7,817 bases of DNA from MHLP01 sp043736515 (lineage in GTDB: Bacteria; Patescibacteriota; Minisyncoccia; Phycocordibacterales; UBA6899), in the NCBI GenBank assembly GCA_043736515.1, contig JAYTCK010000043.1, forward strand, positions 1-7,817. The letters are read 5' to 3'. Of the stretch, positions 6,312-7,817 are shown piece after piece. The number at the start of each line of letters is the position of its first letter. Within the stretch, counting starts at the first letter, position 1. A model generated the notes under the pieces. It was given only the letters and a program-made list of their open reading frames with translations, had not been told where the DNA came from and did no database searches. The position numbers and the translations under genes were made by a program.

Positions 6312-6893
6312 TTATGGTGATGAGCGTCCCCCAAGTGTCTGGAGCGCCTTCCTTATAATAGCTTCGGTTGTTGCGTGGTCTTGTGCGAGTGTGCGTACGA
6401 GTTCGCGCGTATCGCGAGGGGCATACCCCAAGGCTTCGAGTGCATCGAGGGCTTCTGTTTCTTTGTGGGGAATGTCAGCGCTGTCTCCAACGAGCCCACC
6501 CATTTTATCGCGTAGCTCCAGTACAATTTTTTCGGCAAGTTTTTTCCCAACCCCAGAAACTTTTGTGAGATAGCTCCCATCACCACTCGCGACAGCACGA
6601 GCAAGCGTGCTTACATCTGCAAGTGAAAGCACATTGAGAGCGCTTTTGGGACCGATTCCTGAAATTCCAATGAGGAGACGAAAAAGTTCTAGTTCATTAC
6701 GATGGAGAAAACCATAGAGATCCAGTGCATCTTCTCGTACCGACAGGTGGGTCCACAATGTAATGTGGTCTCCCGGGGCAAGTCCGGTAATGGTAGTGGG
6801 CGTAACTGAGACTACATATCCAATACCACCGACGAGGACGATGGCTGAGCGTTCCTCCTTGTGCACGACCTCTCCCTCAATGTATCCGATCAT
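6312..6893 (-). CDS. ruvA: Holliday junction branch migration protein RuvA
   Basis: This 193-residue protein is close to the usual RuvA length of about 200. RuvA tetramers bind four-way DNA junctions and load the RuvB ATPase for branch migration during recombinational repair. Residues 1-62 form the OB-fold domain, opening with the family-typical MIGYIEGEV and containing VREDALDLYGF (52-62). Two helix-hairpin-helix motifs follow: LIGISGIGPKSALNVLS (74-90) and VSGVGKKLAEKIVLEL (112-127). The acidic-linker region is short. Residues about 145-188 form the C-terminal RuvB-contacting domain (EALDALEALGY, then TTEAIIRKALQTLG). The start at 6893 fits the conserved N-terminus exactly. A consensus TATAAT lies seven bases upstream, with no Shine-Dalgarno sequence. 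ruvB and ruvC are not in the window; the next gene downstream encodes the giant surface protein, an unusual neighbour. Confidence 0.96.
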   Translation of the reverse strand: MIGYIEGEVVHKEERSAIVLVGGIGYVVSVTPTTITGLAPGDHITLWTHLSVREDALDLYGFLHRNELELFRLLIGISGIGPKSALNVLSLADVSTLARAVASGDGSYLTKVSGVGKKLAEKIVLELRDKMGGLVGDSADIPHKETEALDALEALGYAPRDTRELVRTLAQDHATTEAIIRKALQTLGGRSSP

Positions 6894-6900
6894 GGGTTTT

Positions 6901-6906
6901 ATTATA
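6901..6906 (-). promoter_or_regulatory. Consensus -10 element of ruvA, leaderless geometry
   Basis: TATAAT is read on the minus strand at 6906-6901. AAAACCC (7 nt) separates it from ATG 6893, placing the expected start of transcription within about one base of the start codon. No convincing -35 is present at 16-18 nt (CATAAA at 17 nt). No Shine-Dalgarno sequence precedes the gene. Confidence 0.5.
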
Positions 6907-6973
6907 CTATGAACTACTCAATATTTATGTCTGTTATTACTTAATCTCACGTTAGCGTGCTCGATTTGGGATT

Positions 6974-7080
6974 TACATCAGCTTTGTGATGTACGCATCA
7001 TTCAGATGATGCCCTCCAGGATGCACTATTCTGGTAGTGCCGTCCGTTCAGACTTATAGAGCCAAAAATGAAGCACGGAC
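6974..7080 (+). other. Hairpin cluster in the ruvA-rpsT intergenic region
   Basis: Four inverted repeats follow one another. They are: TACATCA/TGATGTA (6974-6980, 6987-6993; 6-nt loop); GCATCAT/ATGATGC (6995-7001, 7006-7012; 4-nt loop TCAG); GCACTA/TAGTGC (7023-7028, 7035-7040), which extends by GGAT/GTCC (7019-7022, 7042-7045) with one bulged C; and GTCCGT/ACGGAC (7042-7047, 7075-7080), which competes with that extension. The cluster could be the 5' leader of rpsT, a separate small RNA, or a DNA-level palindrome cluster. No clear promoter precedes it on the plus strand, and I recognise no known RNA family. Confidence 0.45.
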
Positions 7081-7101
7081 AAGATCACATACGCCTGATT
7101 C

Positions 7102-7129
7102 TTGCGTTTTTGATGTAATGATGTAGGAT
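7102..7129 (+). promoter_or_regulatory. rpsT: Weak candidate promoter for rpsT
   Basis: TTGCGT (7102-7107) and TAGGAT (7124-7129) are separated by 16 nt. The -10 ends eight bases before ATG 7138, similar in layout to the murE-like and ruvA promoters. Each hexamer matches consensus at only four of six positions. The same bases also supply the best Shine-Dalgarno candidate, AGGA (7125-7128), nine bases from the ATG, so only one of the two readings may be correct. Confidence 0.3.
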
Positions 7130-7153
7130 ATCCAATTATGGCAATTACATCAT
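7111..7153 (+). promoter_or_regulatory. rpsT: Possible start-codon-sequestering helix of rpsT
   Basis: TGATGTAA (7111-7118) is perfectly complementary to TTACATCA (7145-7152) inside codons 3-6. The alternative register pairs ATGATGTA (7118-7125) with TACATCAT (7146-7153). Either helix encloses ATG 7138, and in the first register also AGGA 7125-7128. An identical TTACATCA at 6973-6980 could compete for the same strand. Ribosomal protein genes are commonly autoregulated by such switches; here it is inference from complementarity only. Confidence 0.3.
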
Positions 7154-7413
7154 CTGCAAAGCGGGCAATTCGTGTCGCAGGACGAAAGCGTGTGTATAAT
7201 CTCCGCCGTCTCGATACGATGCGCGATAGCGTGAAGACAATAAAAAAACTTGTTATTGAAAAGAAATTTTCCGATGCAGAGGCAGCGCTTTCCAGCGTCT
7301 ACAAGGCGATCGACAAGGCAGCAAAGCGCGGGGTAATCAAGAAAAATACTGCAGCACGCAAGAAGTCGCGTGTTATCGCCTTTATGAAGAAAGGTGTAGC
7401 AAAAAGCAAATAA
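7138..7413 (+). CDS. rpsT: 30S ribosomal protein S20
   Basis: This 91-residue, strongly basic, helical protein has the normal S20 length. S20 is a primary binder of 16S rRNA that stabilises the body of the 30S subunit. The family patterns are present. The N-terminus is ITSSAKRAIRVAGRKRVYN (compare SAKKRIRxxERKRxRN). A middle helix carries the acidic/alanine stretch FSDAEAALSSVYKAIDKAAKRG. The signature IKKNTAARKKSR follows, and then a basic tail. The usual Glu of the ERKR segment is Gly (AGRKR). The ATG at 7138 has AGGA nine bases upstream and is the only start that gives the conserved N-terminus. The gene is monocistronic, divergent from ruvA, and followed ten bases after its stop by a strong terminator. 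Its upstream region contains repeated TGATGTA and TACATCA elements that could form a regulatory structure. Confidence 0.95.
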   Translation: MAITSSAKRAIRVAGRKRVYNLRRLDTMRDSVKTIKKLVIEKKFSDAEAALSSVYKAIDKAAKRGVIKKNTAARKKSRVIAFMKKGVAKSK

Positions 7414-7422
7414 CAATACTAC

Positions 7423-7455
7423 AAAAAAATCGCATCAGAGGATGCGATTTTTTTT
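7423..7455 (+). terminator. Bidirectional intrinsic terminator between rpsT and the receiver gene
   Basis: This is a perfect 14-bp inverted repeat: AAAAAAATCGCATC (7423-7436), loop AGAG, then GATGCGATTTTTTT (7441-7454). U-tracts are available on both strands. It lies ten bases after the rpsT stop and 16 bases beyond the stop of the minus-strand receiver gene, so it can serve both convergent transcripts. Confidence 0.92.
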
Positions 7456-7470
7456 ATTGCTCTTTTGCGC

Positions 7471-7817
7471 TTATGCGGGAGTGCTTGAGGTGATCTGACT
7501 CACCATTTCCGCAACTTCGTGAGGGAGAATGTTTGACTTCACGAGATAGGATGCAGCCCCGAGCTCAATACCTTTTTCGATTTCGTCCCTCCCTCCAAGG
7601 TTTGAGAGAATAATCACGGGAATTGTTCGGGTTTCCGGATCCGACTTAAGTATCTGGAGGATTTCAAATCCACCCATGTCCGGGAGCATGATATCAAGCA
7701 ACACGAGATGCGGGTGCTCAAGTTTTACTTTCGCCAGACCATCTCCGCCGGTTGCCGCGGTAATAACAGAAAACCCTGCTTCGATTAATTTGCCCGAAAC
7801 AAGGCTCGAGAGGAATA
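7471..7817 (-). CDS. CheY-like response regulator receiver protein, N-terminus off the right edge
   Basis: About 115 codons are present, entering from the right edge and ending at TAA 7473-7471. The visible protein starts FLSSLVSGKLIEAGFSVITA. It runs through LVLLDIMLPDMGGFE, where the Asp of LLDIMLP is the expected phosphoacceptor. It continues to VIILSNLGG (conserved Ser/Thr switch position) and YLVKSN (conserved Lys), ending SSTPA. This is a receiver (REC) domain with only the first several residues, including the N-terminal acidic pair, outside the window. It stops directly after the domain with no DNA-binding or enzymatic output, so it is probably a CheY-type stand-alone receiver working through protein contacts. 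No partner histidine kinase is in view. A GTG at 7704 is an internal Val, not the start, because the receiver fold continues upstream in frame. Confidence 0.93.
   Translation of the reverse strand, partial: FLSSLVSGKLIEAGFSVITAATGGDGLAKVKLEHPHLVLLDIMLPDMGGFEILQILKSDPETRTIPVIILSNLGGRDEIEKGIELGAASYLVKSNILPHEVAEMVSQITSSTPA

Noticed and set aside
6894..7137. tRNA or a known structured RNA in the ruvA-rpsT gap.
   Set aside because: No cloverleaf, no T-loop GTTCRANNC motif and no family I can name; kept only as an unassigned hairpin cluster.

Overview
The window looks like chromosomal sequence from a member of the Candidate Phyla Radiation (Patescibacteria, most likely a Parcubacteria-type lineage). 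This is inference from gene style, not from a marker search. The main clues are a MurE-like ligase lacking the usual N-terminal UDP-MurNAc-binding domain, a VirB2/TrbC-like pilin module at the start of a giant exported protein, and a stand-alone CheY-like receiver. The coding is dense, with an ordinary bacterial genetic code.

Layout, left to right. Positions 1-89 (+) hold the last 28 codons of a SpoU/TrmH-type RNA methyltransferase. It converges on a minus-strand pair: a MurE-like ligase (2260 to 998) followed by an EamA-type membrane transporter (1001 to 126), joined by a 4-nt ATGA overlap. The ligase has its own candidate promoter, placed so that transcription would begin at or next to its ATG. 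A strong symmetric terminator (2362-2392) separates this pair from the 1288-residue surface protein (6279 to 2413, minus). ruvA (6893 to 6312, minus) lies 32 nt upstream of the giant gene and probably shares a transcript with it. A 244-bp divergent intergenic region rich in perfect hairpins separates ruvA from rpsT (7138-7413, plus). A symmetric terminator (7423-7455) divides rpsT from a response-regulator receiver gene that enters from the right edge (7817 to 7471, minus).

The centre of interest is the giant protein. It has a signal peptide and a two-helix VirB2-like membrane module. These are followed by a proline-rich stalk, an Ig-like domain, Cys-loop/dockerin-like calcium-binding repeats, two SH3b domains, two more Ig-like domains and a C-terminal domain that reads as a glycoside hydrolase family 12 (endoglucanase/xyloglucanase) domain with both catalytic glutamates and the helper aspartate in place. 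The predicted topology puts everything after residue 119 outside the membrane. The protein is therefore best seen as a membrane-anchored, surface-displayed beta-glucan-binding or -cleaving protein.

The other genes are housekeeping: Holliday-junction processing (RuvA), 30S assembly (S20), cell-wall precursor synthesis (MurE-like), RNA modification and signalling. No mobile element, CRISPR array, tRNA or rRNA is visible. No gene-free stretch exceeds 300 bp.
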